Shown here: positions 1 to 12,440 of the stretch, piece by piece
How the letters are laid out: each line of letters starts with the position of its first letter
Numbering within the stretch: position 1 is the stretch's first letter
Assembly: GCA_032209605.1 (NCBI GenBank)
Contig: JASFXZ010000001.1
Span: 42,598,619-42,662,618 of the forward strand
Direction of reading: 5' to 3'
DNA from: Mactromeris polynyma
Lineage: Eukaryota; Mollusca; Bivalvia; Venerida; Mactridae
Length of the DNA: 64,000 nt
Made by a program: the position numbers and the translations under genes
The notes under the pieces: model-generated
Seen by the model: the letters and a program-made list of their open reading frames with translations, nothing else
Databases searched by the model: none
Told to the model about the DNA's origin: nothing

Positions 1-747
1 GGTGACATCATGTCAGTTTCCATGGAAACCAAGATGTCGGCCAAGATGGCGGCCATTTCATGAACCCCTGACTAGTCTTACTGAAACGAGTATTACTATT
101 AAGTGCAAACATATACTGCTTTTAATGTGTATGATAAGTTATGTACAGACACAGAGCTCTCTATTGAACTCCCTGTCAAGGTCATTAAAGGTCAAAATGT
201 TTCAAATGCATTTTTACCCAATGTCGTTTTAATTCATATGCACAGTTTTGACCGGAGACATGTTAAAGATTATTAACAACGAAAGTTTTTCCTGTTCATA
301 AGTTGAATAATCATATAATAAGAAGGAATTATGTGACACCACACACCACGTCAAATTGTAATTTTCCGTAGAATACGCGCGTATAGGCTCTGACACGAAA
401 TAAAAACATTGCGTTCGTGTGTTGTCAATGATCTGCGATACGTTAGCCCTATATTATACCATTGTATTTTCATAGACGTATTATTAAATTTTAACAGACT
501 ATAGTCACTCCTTTTATCACCGAACAAAGCCATCATTATTACCATAATTAAAGGAGGATTTATCTCAATAGACGCTACAATTGATCTATAGAAAAACAGA
601 TATGATTTATGTTTTAATAACTAGTAACAACAAATATAGCATAGTATTACTAATTCTGCATATATAGTTATATTAATAATATTGTATAGTGATTCAATAA
701 AACATATTCTAACATCAGCCGTATAATCATCTTTCCACGATGGATAT
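1..747. other. Unannotated AT-rich DNA at the left edge
   Basis: No gene is recognised. The first 60 bases are richer in G+C than the rest and contain a YY1-like string, AAGATGGCGGC, at 43-53. Two AGGTCA half-sites lie at 179-184 and 189-194, separated by four bases (a DR4 arrangement). Short open frames here resemble nothing I know. The GC-rich left end could be the edge of a promoter or of a repeat that continues outside the window. Confidence 0.4.
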
Positions 748-918
748 AAGTGACATGTCGGATTTGTTTATTTCGCGTGAGAACACAAAAGTAATGGTTT
801 CGCGTGGACATTTAATCGCGTGCTCACGCGAACGCGTTTGCATGCTCACGAAAATGTGTTTGTGTGCTTACGTAAATGGTTTTCGCGTTCTCGCGCGAAA
901 TAAGAAATCCCACATATC
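748..918. repeat. CpG-rich foldback element (MITE-like)
   Basis: The two ends are imperfect inverted copies. The left arm reads GGATTTGTTTATTTCGCG followed by TGAGAAC; the right arm read in reverse complement gives GGGATTTCTTATTTCGCG followed by CGAGAAC. The interior repeats short CGCG-containing words such as GCTCACGCGAACGCG, in a region otherwise almost free of CpG. The whole could fold into a long hairpin. There is no coding capacity, and the family is not identified. A non-autonomous DNA transposon is the simplest reading. A clear target-site duplication was not found, partly because the similarity of the arms extends outward gradually. Confidence 0.6.
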
Positions 919-1626
919 ATCTCTATGCCACTGTAATTCTATACCGCCTTGTATTTCCCTGCTGAAAACTAAATTCTTCTAATACCGTTTGCTTTGAAAG
1001 TCTTGTTTCAAAAGTGTCCCTAACATATAATGTCAATGGAATAACTGTCATGTGACTTTGTCTGTACAAAATACCAATAGTCACTTTTAAAAATATCACT
1101 TCTTTGACAATCGATAACACTTTGAGAAACGCTACAGGGATTTTACGTATATTCCATTTAAGAACAAGGATGGAAGATACCTTCGATTTATCTCATGTGT
1201 TTCCCTAGGGGCAGTGAATAACTATTTTTTCTGGCGGCCCAATTGGAGTAAATAACAGCATTCTTTATTGTACCTAGGGGAAAAGGGAATAAAAAAACGT
1301 ATTTGTTCATGTATATGTTAAAGCCACTAGTTTCATCTCTATTCCATGTATGGTAATGTTGTCCCAAGTATTACAGTGAATACATTGTGAACTCATCTTT
1401 ATTCCCCATTGCATCTCATTTACTTCAAGACAAATGTATAAACGTGGCAAAACAATTAGTGACTAGTCTGTCTTTTTGATGTACATGACGCTTTCCACTT
1501 AAAAATGTCTACTTGTTGGTATTGCAAACATTGGTTTTCTTTTTCTCTCTTGTGTGGACAAAATTTGGTGTTCGTGTTAAATTACCCGACTTACTGTCCA
1601 TAGCCAACTGGTTTTCTTAGTTTGTC
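919..1626. other. Intergenic, nothing recognised
   Basis: AT-rich sequence with only short, unremarkable open frames. CCTAGGGG occurs twice (near 1205 and 1273), which may be chance. Confidence 0.4.
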
Positions 1627-1740
1627 ATGAAATGTATTCCCTATCCCTTATTGTCCCCTCTTTTCACTCTCCTCAATTGTTTTTGATATCGGCATACAAC
1701 TCCTTATTGCCCATCTCCAGAGATGTTTGCCCATTATTGT
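1627..1740 (-). repeat. Dispersed repeat R1, partial copy, reverse orientation
   Basis: Matches the middle of the R1 family in reverse complement: a run of CCCCTC/TCTCCT pyrimidines, a TTTTTGATATCGGC string equivalent to the usual TTATGGTCGGCC, then ACTCCTTATTGCCC. Both ends are missing or too diverged to see. R1 is described most fully at the copy at 35915-36335. Confidence 0.5.
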
Positions 1741-2347
1741 GGCTGATTTGTTACATTTGCTTATGTAGCTTCTATCGTTATTCTGAACGATACTATAAAC
1801 TGTAAGATAATTCAGCTATTGTAAATGCTAATGATGCAGCTTTACAATTACGTCACTGTGCACGTGTTTTGAAAGTATCGTGCAATAATTTCTATATATC
1901 CAGCATAAATTTGCAATAAAGGTCCAATATTGGGTTACTACCAGATGCTTGGAGTCGTCTGATGTCTGTGCAAGTTCGTGAACTATTTCTGGATTAGTTT
2001 ATTGTCGGCCTCAGCAATAAACTTGCTGGAAATACAAGTTTTATGCTCATTGATGTAAATCATGATGACTTAATGAATATACAGAGAGGACAATATACAA
2101 TGAGACTGTGATGGATCAATATCAGTGTGAATATTAGTGGTACATGACTTTTGTTCAGAACATAAATACATTAAAGCATTCAGGCATTGTCACACAACCT
2201 CACTTAACTTTAAATGGACAAGCGATCATCAAAACGTGCTAAATAAGTTGTTTACTTTAAGAATATTGAAATGCGCCATGATTCCAACAATTAGGAAGAG
2301 AACAGTATACAAGTGGCTCATATGGATGAATAACAAAATGAAGGATA
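1741..2347. other. Intergenic, nothing recognised
   Basis: AT-rich sequence with no gene, no tandem repeat and no clear match to the other repeats of this window. Confidence 0.4.
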
Positions 2348-2452
2348 AAGTTGCTGCAGGGAACGCCACATTTACATGACAATGTCTCTCCACACAGATC
2401 CCAGGGAAGCTTCAACATACAAAACATAAGTTGAATAGGTGTAAGGGCAAAT
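2348..2452 (+). repeat. Dispersed repeat R1, 5' part
   Basis: Starts with the family's 5' module (GTTGCTGCAGGGAACGCCAC) and continues through the CCACACAGATCCCAGGG segment to AGGTGTAAGGG, where similarity stops. It is truncated at about a quarter of full length. Confidence 0.6.
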
Positions 2453-2512
2453 AATTCATACGAACGAGGAAGTAATAAAGTCATGTTTTGAGGAACACGA
2501 AAAATCGGTCAA

Positions 2513-2564
2513 TGGCGCTACCGGGAATCGAACCCGGGTCTACGGATTGCCGGTACCTAACGTC
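2513..2564 (-). repeat. tRNA-like fragment (B-box half), probable SINE head
   Basis: On the minus strand there is a perfect T-arm, CCGGG-TTCGATT-CCCGG, matching the RNA polymerase III B box, followed by TAGCGCCA, which looks like the 3' side of an acceptor stem. The matching 5' acceptor strand (GGCGCTA) and an A box are absent. This is therefore a 5'-truncated tRNA-derived element rather than an intact tRNA gene. It lies just beyond a truncated R1 copy. Confidence 0.55.
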
Positions 2565-5500
2565 ATTTTCGTGTAATTTGACTAAAAAAAAAGTTGATTA
2601 AGGTTAACTACACTTAAGTATTGTTTGACAGATAATCATGAACAAGAATCAAGTAATAGTTTGGTAGAATACATACTTAAAACATCATGTAATAGTTGCA
2701 AATCTAGGACAATCTGCATTGTTGTCGTAAATACTCGTACCTTCAACAATATGTCGACAATTTGAAAGAAATATGTTCCCAGCATTCCCAAATAAGGTAG
2801 TAATTTTAAGCCGAAATTATTTGGTATTTAAAAGCAGACTAATGACAGACATTTCATAGTTAATACAAAATATACGAGAGTTTTCATATAAATCATGTTC
2901 GGTAATTCCTACAATTCCTTTGAAATGAGGCAAAAACACGATATCGGCTTGTTTATAATTTATAATCAAATAATCTACACTTTTCTTCTGTATTCCAATA
3001 AACTCAATTACATAAAATGCAACATAATTATGTGTAATTTAGAGTACTTTCGTAATCAACAAAGTAAGAGTCATGTTTTAATATACATTCGAGACTGATA
3101 TTTGTCCTTTCGTAAAATCGATTGATTCGCAAGAAGAGGAAACTGACGTACACATACAGGCAATCACTGTTACATGCTCTCACTATTGCAGACAATTAAA
3201 TTAAGACAAGTTGTTCAAGATTGTACACAGGTTAGATTGCCATCAGATTGTGACTACATTTTGAGATGTCGCCATATTTTGCGTCTCGCTAAATTGCCAC
3301 ACATAAAAACAAATTTCCGGATTTTTTTGTAAAAGTGAATAAAGAGGTAGAGCAAAACATGCCACGTACAAAGGTCGAAACCACCGGATATATATATAAA
3401 CAATATATATTATACATATCAAGTAAACCACTTCAAAGGCAAAATGTACAAAGGAATGATTAAGTTGTAACAAGACCAAATTCACTAGATAAAGCATGTT
3501 TTTTTCAGCTGTTTTATAGCTGTTATTCGGCTGTATTCCAAATGCAATTTTGTATACATTGTTTTCAATTTGAATGTAACAAGTCCCAATAAATCTGAAA
3601 AAAGGTTTTGTTTCAATTAAGCCAAAAATGTATTAACTTAGAGACTTTTCTCTCACATGCAGTTTATATAAATAGTAATTGTTAATTAATTAATCACTAC
3701 ATCCTGTACTTCTATTCCTTATATGTTGCTGTAATGTGTAGACTTTTTCCCAATTTCAAAGTTTAACGCGCACAGATTCCCAATTTAAAGGGTATGGGTC
3801 ATCTTCCCAAAATAGCCAAAATAAACCCTAAAATGCCTCCCCACACAAAGTGAATAAACCTGTAAATTTGATGTCAAACTTGAATGAAAATGAGCATTGC
3901 AATCGAGAATTAACATCTTTAAAATACCATTCATGACATGAATACCAATGAATGTAATAGTTTGGCTTTGTCAGATTCATCAACATTAATTTTGTAAAAT
4001 AACACGACAGTTATATAAATAGCAGACTACGGACCATAAAGATTATGAAAGGTACTAAGGCATAAACATAAACACACAACTTAAGATGTAAACAAACGGA
4101 CAGTTCACAATTGAATGATCTGTATGTTATGCCGAGTTTTTTTCCATATACAGTATTAACTAAAGCATGTATTCTAAAATCATGGTGAAAAAAATTATGC
4201 TGGTTTTGTTGAGATGCCACTCTGTTGTCTTTAGCAACGACTGGCTAAAAATCCATAAAACGGGCTTGTTATGACAATAATTGTATTACTTCATATCATA
4301 ACTATAATAATATACTAGTCATATGTTGCTACATAAAACCATATCAATACAAAGAAGAACGCTTGAAAATTAGATTGTACGATGATAATTGTCATAGCAA
4401 CGGAAACTTGACTAATAATCAAATTTGACAAACGCAAAAAATGTTCTACAAAGTTACCAAACGCAGTAAGAAAAGTGCAGTTATGTCAGAGCTCTGTTCT
4501 GTTCGTTGGTAATTAGTTCTTGCTTGCTGATGACATATTTTCAGAGGCATGTCAAGTTACATTACGGTTCCGATTTTGTAAAAAAGTTTTAGTTTTTTAC
4601 GAAACATCTGCATCATTGTGAAATAAATACCGTCACAACTTTTCTAAAGCCCCAAAGTTCATTTTTGTATTCTTCTAATGCAGACTAATCACTAAAATAT
4701 TGTATTACTTTCATATCCATTAATCTCAGAGCGGATGCGACTATTTCGTGTAATGGGTCAATGATTAGTTTTATAATTTATTTAATGCAATGCTAAGAAT
4801 AAAGACTACATTTACCTTGACTACTAAACTATATTGTTGTTCAGTTGGATTTTTTACGCAGTTTTTCAATATTATTTCATTTACACATGACCGTCAGTTG
4901 ATCTAACCAGTGTTCCAGGATCATGTTATCAACCAAGGTCATTACTTCGCAAGCAACTGTCAACTTTCCGACCTTAACAACTTGTTATAAGCAGTCACAC
5001 TTTCAAGATGAACATCCGGGGACGAACCCTAAGTTCTGCAGCTTCTACCAACTGCGATCACAAGGCAGCCATACAACAATTTAAAAAAATGCAACTGAGT
5101 TTGTATCATTATATCATCCAACGAAAATACAAAAGTCTTTATTTATTTAATGACAAAACAAAAACTGAATTTATTTCGAGCTCCATGCGTTTTTGTGGTA
5201 TCCATTACTTGATGTCTTTTCAAGACAAAACTTTATGTTCAGAAATTGATTATAAAACATGTCACTATGCGAATAAACTCAGTCTGGCATCTTAGCAAAA
5301 TCAATATTATTATTTTTAATCGTAATCTTATTTCATATTCTTTGATTAAATACGATCTAAAAATAAAAACTCAGAAGAACTTATTTTCAAAATGTACATA
5401 TCGTTAAATATTGTAATATCGGTTCGTTGTTTTCATGGGCACGAAATATTATTGTATTTATACCACGGACAATATTGGTTGTATGTTTATTTACCCGGAT

Positions 5501-5859
5501 TTTTGGATACACCATGGTTTCGTTTTTATTTCCATTTCAATTCTCATTTTGATACAAAATAAAGGGATGTTACCTTTAAATACAACATCTACTAAAACAT
5601 ATAAGGTTTTATGTTAGTAATATTCATATAAAATCATTATTTAAAATTTGACATGAAATCAATTGTGGCTTATAGACACTTGCGTCCAGAAATTATTCCA
5701 TGCAGTTGAAACCCTTTCTAAACTTATATATGTTACATCGATTTGAAACACGTCATAACAGTTTATATTAATCACTCCCGATTACCCTTTCTTGGGCTAC
5801 TAACCAGTGTTCGCAGTTTGTTTAGGGGTTTTATAGTTCGTAGTCCAACCTAATCTTGG
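2565..5859. other. Long intergenic stretch, no gene recognised
   Basis: AT-rich, with a short TA-rich microsatellite near 3391-3420. Open frames up to 95 codons (for example 5008-5295, plus) show no recognisable domain and are of a length expected by chance at this composition. No tRNA, satellite or R1/R2 copy was found. Confidence 0.45.
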
Positions 5860-5924
5860 ACGGAATTCTAGCTCTCGGCTATCGGTTCGCGAGTCAGATG
5901 CTTTAAGCTTCGACCGCTATGCCT
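5860..5924 (-). repeat. Decayed tRNA-like sequence, possible SINE head
   Basis: On the minus strand TAGCGGTCGAAGC resembles an A box. About 40 bases further GAGCTAGAATTCC resembles a B box (consensus GGTTCGANNCC) with several substitutions. The spacing suits a tRNA-derived polymerase III promoter. Stems are too degraded to assign an anticodon. Chance resemblance is possible. Confidence 0.35.
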
Positions 5925-7254
5925 CATTTTACTTTTCCAATGTGTATTTCAAATTACCGAATTACTTTAGGTTTCTTGTTCTTTTTGTAAGATCAAACAA
6001 AACATCTAAGTACAATGATATGTCATCAGATAGAAAACATTGTTTTATTTTATCAATCAACAAAAACGGTAGCATTTTTAAAGTCCATTTATGATCCACT
6101 TTATCGTTTTGTCAATATAATAAAGCACGGGCGTTTACACATAATACATCATTAACTTAAGTGTTGACGTCATAATGACGCAAGTATTTAACATGTTTTT
6201 GAAACTGGAAACAGAAATAATACCAAGAAAAACAATTACAAAAAAGAGAAATATTCTTGAGTTATATGATGTGTAAACCAAAGCATTTCTGGGTTCATAG
6301 CGTCGACAGGAATTGCGTTAAGGTCAACTGGACTCCAAAAACCCTTGCCCAGACAAATACAATGCGAAATGTGTTTGAAACGTTACAAATACAACAACAC
6401 AAGAATCCTAGTGAAAGATAATTCATCATAGCGCCAGATATATTCTGTGCAATAATGGTTTCAGTTTTCGTCTGAAATATTCTCTCGTTATAAATAATAG
6501 ATGATCAAACTATAATTTAAGATACACAAAAAAGGAAGAGAAAAGCTTACTAGGGAATGACGGTAGGAAAGCGATAGTGTATACATTTTATCAAGACATT
6601 CCTCTCCGCTCAACTTTTTCAATAACGACAAAAAGCAATAACGAAAACCAGAAGAATGAAATCCAACGCCAGTGTATACCTTAACGAACGCAAGAAGAAG
6701 AACAAACGATCAATATAGTCACAGTAGCAGAATTCATAGCAGAGGAATGATTAATTGGCGGGGACGATATATGACAAAGGAAAAGTCTCAGAAATGTTCT
6801 CTGTTAATTGGCTCAAGTAAGACTGTTGCGGAAATATGAGTGAATGGTAGCTTAATTGCCTGAATCCGTGACGATTCCTCACCAGGAAATAAATAATAAA
6901 ATACCATGTGCAGATACATGTACATGGCAAGTTCATGAAACAATATTTCTCCTAGAGAAATATAGATCAGTCGGCAATATCTTATTCCAGTTATCCCCTT
7001 GAGACTGCTATTATAAAACATTAAAGTGTTACCGACGACATTTTGACAACTGAAATATGACAAAAAGAAATAAAATGAAAAAAACGTTCAAAGAGAGGAT
7101 GTAATCTGATTATGTATAAAGTAGAAACATCTGCATTGCAAATATCACATTATTGAATTACAAAAACAGAGGTTGGATTTGTTCTGCAGTCAACACTTTT
7201 TAAGTCGTCGAGATGTCTCGTATTTATAATGTTTTTGTGTTGATGTGTGTGTGT
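5925..7254. other. Intergenic, nothing recognised
   Basis: AT-rich sequence with two overlapping minus-strand open frames (6751-7063) of 61 and 91 codons without recognisable features. No repeats shared with the rest of the window were seen. Confidence 0.4.
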
Positions 7255-7498
7255 ACAGAGCTTTCAGATAAATGCGATCAGTTGATCAAACTAGTTACCC
7301 TGGAAACCAAACGGTACCAACATGCTCTGCTGCAAGCAACTAACAATATCCACGCATTAATCCGAGGTGAAGGACAGGTGACACTTATCTTCAGTCAACT
7401 TGTCACAGATAACCTATCCCCCTCCCAGGATTCAATCCTACGAGGATGGATGTCGATTGCTTTACAAACGGCTAATCGGGCGGGCGTATTTTGCCTAT
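7255..7498 (-). repeat. SINE-like element, copy 1
   Basis: Read on the minus strand, the 5' end has a tRNA-like B box (AGGATTGAATCCTGG) about 35 bases after a weak A-box-like string. A body follows containing GTTAGTTGCTTGCAGCAG and AGCATGTTGG. The same body motifs, slightly diverged, recur at 45880-46045 in the same orientation, which argues for a dispersed element. A plus-strand frame of 95 codons (7213-7500) covers it but has no known domain; the repeat explanation is preferred. An exon cannot be fully excluded, because the patch is less AT-rich than its surroundings. Confidence 0.5.
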
Positions 7499-9582
7499 GA
7501 TCACAAGGGTTGTTTTTTAGGACAAAACAACATTAAGTAATTAAATTGATTTTAGGTGTGTCGACTTTCAACTATTGACTTATACTTTCAACCAAACGCC
7601 TGATATGTATTATTTCGTGTCAATATTTTCAAGAATCATGTAAATTGTATTAAACAATTCATCAAATGTAACCAATCCAATGTCAGATTCGATTCATATT
7701 TATTTTGCTTACTTGGCAAATATTACATGTATACATATATTTTGTCTACATACATGTACATGTATGTATACTGGCGGATAATTATTTCTTTGGCAACCAA
7801 CAATTTCTTACTGTTCGAACAATAATACCACAGGGAATTATACCTATATACATTTAATCATTTTTTACTCCAAATTAATTATGGGACTTGAAAAAAAACT
7901 TCAACAATTTCAAAAAGCAACATATATCCTTCACGCACGTTCTTCATGGAAATGGTACACACTTACCGACTAGAGGCACGTTCTCCGTTTATCTGTACTT
8001 TGTTATCTCTCTTCACACTTAATATATACAGTGCAATCTCTCTTGAGTAGCTCTCTCTCTCTTGAGAAACAACTTTACTCCATTTATCCTCTCAATAGCA
8101 ACCCGTTCTCAACAGCAGCTAACATCAGCGTCTCCCATACGAAGTTGCTCGGGCGAGGATGCACCATACAATGAAATGCTTTTGTTAGGTGGCCATATTG
8201 ATGTTTGTCTTCTTCAAAAGGACAGGTTAAGCCGATTTATCGAATTCGAGTGAAAACTTAAAAGCTAAATGAAATTCTATAGTTTCGTAGAGCGTGATAT
8301 TTCCTGATTATACTTAATGCCACTATATGAAACTATTCTAAGTCAAACATACGTGCTAAATCTGTTGGAATCCTATTGCTGCATTCATCATTGAACAAAA
8401 CAAGGATTGTGTCTGTAGTTAAAGGAGAGATTGTCTTTTTCTAGATAATTCTATTGATTCACAAGCCTATTGCTTCTGAAAAGAAACGCCTCCTGACTGG
8501 CCAATACCAAGATATTCGTATTTCTATGTCCTTGATTTAATCAAAAAACAAGATACTGGGGATTAAAAGCTCATGAATGATGAGAGAAGAGTAATTTAAT
8601 CAGATCCAGATTAGGACTTATTTCTTGCTTGTAAAGCAAATCCTGTCATAGGGTAATATTATGTTCAAATAATTGTACTATCTTTGACAGAATGAAGTTA
8701 ATTTGGTACATTTTTGCTGCTACACTGTTCACTTCAATCCTTGCGGCTAAGATCAATCTAAATGTAAATAATATAACGTACATAGGTCTTTGAAAATGGT
8801 TTTATTTTATGAATGCAAGTATACGAACGTCGTTAGTAAACATTGAGGTAAGACCGATGTTTCTAACATAGAACATTTAATACAATCTCAGAGTCATTAT
8901 GTTAATTTCAATGTGTTTCCTTGATGTATGTCTAAAACGTATTTATATTAATACATAATTACTTTTGAAAGTACCAGTATTTTAACTTAGAGGTCATTCA
9001 GCGAACACCTGCTTCCATATTAAAAGAATTATATACAAAATCTTTCATTTCCGGGTATTTCCAGTTTCTATCACATTCTTTCAAATAAAGCAGTCTATAG
9101 AAAACCTACTCGACTAGTTGGAAGATTTTCACCAACCTTTGAAAAGTAGAAAGAAAAGATTCTTGCTTTGAGCGAGACTAAAATTATAACAAACGAGGCA
9201 TGTTTTGTTAAAATGTTAGCAACTGGAAAGCTGGCAGTTCATATCAATAAACGGGAAGCGCGAAGAAATAAATAATAACTTTCTCGTTGATTTCTGAGAG
9301 TAACAATGCGCGAGTTTGTAAGATATTACATATAAGTTATGGAACCTTTCATAGTATGGTCTTTTAAAGACGCATCAGACTTACTAGGAGTTTACATTCT
9401 TTCTGCTCAGTAGTTACTTTGAAATCAGCTTGAACTTAGATCTTTTATCAAATTTATGGAGAGTCAAATGTGAACAGTGCGAATAAAATGAAAATCAGAA
9501 TTAAGGACCTGGATTCAACTAAAACATGGAGCTTGAAAGTGAATTAAAGAGAAGTTCCAGATAAGATTGAATCTTGATGTTG
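7499..9582. other. Intergenic, nothing recognised
   Basis: Contains a cluster of ACATGT palindromes near 7722-7770 and a short CT-rich run near 8038-8070. Open frames are short and featureless. Confidence 0.4.
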
Positions 9583-9755
9583 ATAAGGAAAATTCATGTT
9601 ACATACAAAATACATGGTCCATACAAGCACAATGAGACATGAACACACATGATACAAGGCATAAGGCAAAGACATAAGGACACAAGAACAAGCATAGCAT
9701 AAATGATGGTTAGAAAGAAGATTAGACCCTTGGAACGGGAATTTAAATATACTCG
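9583..9755 (+). repeat. Dispersed repeat R2, copy
   Basis: Carries the R2 order: a TTACATACAAA start, CACAATGAGACATGAACACAC, ACATAAGGACACAAG, and an end at CCCTTGGAACGG. R2 shares its two ends with R1 but has a different middle. A fuller comparison is possible with 25283-25400 and 32053-32225. Confidence 0.5.
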
Positions 9756-11762
9756 TAATGTCGGGGTGCACCAAATCCCACAGGTATTATACAATTGCCC
9801 AAATATAAAGCACTGAATAAATAAGAAAATCCCCTCTGTTAAAACTACTTACAAGCAAAACATTTGCATTTTTTTTTATATGTGGTTTTATGGCGCATCG
9901 ACAGCTTCGGTCATTTAGCGCGCAAGGAATATAAAAAACATGTGAAACTAAAAAGGGTTACGACATATACTTGTATATGTTAAATTGGTGTAAATATAGT
10001 GGGTAAAAATTAGGTTCTACAGTTTGGATACATTCAAAACAGTCTAGCTAAAACAGCGAATAAACTGACGAACAATGATAATACAACTCAAATAAACTAT
10101 ATTCAGTATGACACGGTTGTCAAAAATAAAAGTCATTCTGGGCTGTTAATTATTACGTAACTTTAATGAAGATATTCAGCAGTTATCTTCTTCCGTACCA
10201 ATTACGAATTGTATATTAACTAAAATGTTGCGACAATATTTTAAACAATAAGTTTAACATACGGTGTTTGTATTCACATTGTGATTGCAAAATGTTGCAT
10301 AAAACGCGCATGCGTCAAATGTTTTATTGAGTTGGATAATGTTCTTCTACAAATATACATTGGGGATATAACGTGATATTAGTATGAAGAATGTTTGTCA
10401 TTATAGAAATGTGACAACGTTTACATTGCTCTTGGGTATTCTTTAATTGCAACGGTTTGATGGCGAAATGTGCGCAAGTAAATGTATGTTGCCCTTTTAG
10501 TCATCATTGTCTGATCCGTATGTTATATATAAGGTATAGTTCAGAAAATAACAAAGACGCTATAGTGCCATGACAATACGTTTAAAACATGTTGACAAGC
10601 GAAAGGGAACATAGCTTTCCTAATTTCCGTAGACTGTTCATCAATGTTTGGCCATTTTCATATATTCACACACATACACACATAAACGCATTTAATATAT
10701 ATATACATAATTATACATATACTTGTAATTTGCAACTTGAAAAAGGTCAGCAATGATGTTTCTGTTCTTCCTCATACTATTAGATCAATGATAACAATAT
10801 TATTTTTCCGCAGTGATTATATTTTACAAAAAAAATGCCATATTCACGCTGAAATAGAGCATGAAAATGTACCATTTGCCTCCTAATTTCCAAATGTTCT
10901 TGGGGAAAACCCAAAAGACCCACCGGCGTACTGCTCGTTTCGCACAGGTATGGAAGAACTACGATGCTAACACTTAGCGTACACTTTAAAATCGTCCAGG
11001 TACACCCCTGGCATTTCCTGCCCTTCGTCATCATTCGTGTTAACACTTATACATCATGAACGTCTCTGTAGTTTGTCAGAACTGTCTTTGAAATATGTAC
11101 CTTTATCACAAACTAGGATACATACCACTTAGTCGAATGGATATTACTTCAGTCGCACGTTATTCATTCGAATTTATCGGGTCCGAAATTTAATTTCGAA
11201 TAATACATGATTTAGAAAAGCCCATTTCAATTTGACGTGTCTAAGAAAATACACCTTGATCTGTTATTTATTTCGGATGATACCAAGTATTCGGATAGAA
11301 AGTCGTGGTATAAACGAGACCCGACTCTATTTGACCAGAACATTGGTTTAAACATGCTTACAATTTACAGACTATTTTACAAAAAAACAGACAACCATAC
11401 CACATGTATCGAAATGACTTATCTGACACTATCCACCTTCAACTGAATGTTTATTCGTGGACTACAGTGCCCACAAATAGAAAATTGCCATCATTTCATT
11501 TTCATTGTTTTAACCTAAATATTTAGGGAATCAATCACGGCTGTTGTGAAAATGGGACGGTTTAAATAACGGCTAAGTATAGTTATTACTCTTCGTGTTC
11601 TCTAGATAAATTATATTTTACTACACTTCCAATATGGGGGTCCCCAATAATAAGGAAGTATTCAATATTGGCTGTCATGTTAACGACCTGTCTGAGAAAA
11701 TGTGCAAAAAAGTCCATGAGTAATTTTCTCCAACTTTCCAGCGTAACTTTAAGCAAATAAGT
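9756..11762. other. Intergenic, nothing recognised
   Basis: Contains TA-rich microsatellite sequence near 10694-10725. An 88-codon minus-strand frame (10780-11046) has no recognisable domain. A patch near 10900-11030 is less AT-rich and could hide an exon, but no convincing splice signals were found. Confidence 0.4.
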
Positions 11763-11850
11763 GAAGCAGGAAATGGCACTCGTACATGGTGCACAGTCCC
11801 CTATAATCCTAGGAAGACATGAACGTAAATACATACAACAACCATACAAG
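11763..11850 (+). repeat. Possible R2 fragment
   Basis: Begins GCAGGAAATGGCACTCGTAC, close to the shared R1/R2 5' module (GCAGGAAATGCCACATAC), and ends at GAACGTAAATACATAC. Short and diverged. Confidence 0.3.
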
Positions 11851-12289
11851 TAGTTTTGTTATCTTAATTAAGGCCCATTTAAGGTATGGAGATAAAAAAA
11901 ATACGTTTTACGTCAATTTACTAATAGAGAGAAAGGGTTGCACAAGTAGTCACATTTTCACATACAAGTTCCTACATGAAATTACCTTAAATCACTCAGG
12001 AAATACTTCCACATCGGCTGCAAGCTTATTGAATACTTTAACAGAACGACAGCTTGAAGTAATACATACTAAGAGAAAATCAATTGTATCTGATGCATTC
12101 ATGCTGTAACGTACCAGACATACTGTCAGTGTAAGATGCTAGTGGTATGTTTCTTATTTGTTCCATAGACTCGATCTTACCTGAAGCTTTGTATCACAGC
12201 CAATTATCAAACAACGAAAGATACACATTGTTAAAAATAAGTGTGAGGTAAGATAACTTAGGTGCACCCTTAAACAAAGTTTCATCACC

Positions 12290-12440
12290 CAGTGGCGTTT
12301 CTGCCATTGTCTATTCCACGGTGGTACTGCCATCGTTATCCATCACGTATGTTTGTGTTTTGTGTCCCTTTTGCCTTTGAAATTGTTTTTACATGTATAT
12401 CTTTTCCTATCTTCTTGAGCTTTTTGGACAACTTTTGCAT
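12290..12440 (-). repeat. Possible R2 copy, reverse orientation
   Basis: Pyrimidine-rich strand with TTTGTGTTTTGTGTCCC, TTTGCCTTTGAAATTG and TTTACATGTATATC, equivalent to the R2 middle (ACATGTAAACAATTACAAAGG) in reverse. Ends are unclear. Confidence 0.4.

Noticed and set aside
2513..2564. Functional tRNA gene
   Set aside because: Only the 3' half is present, with no A box and no matching acceptor strand.
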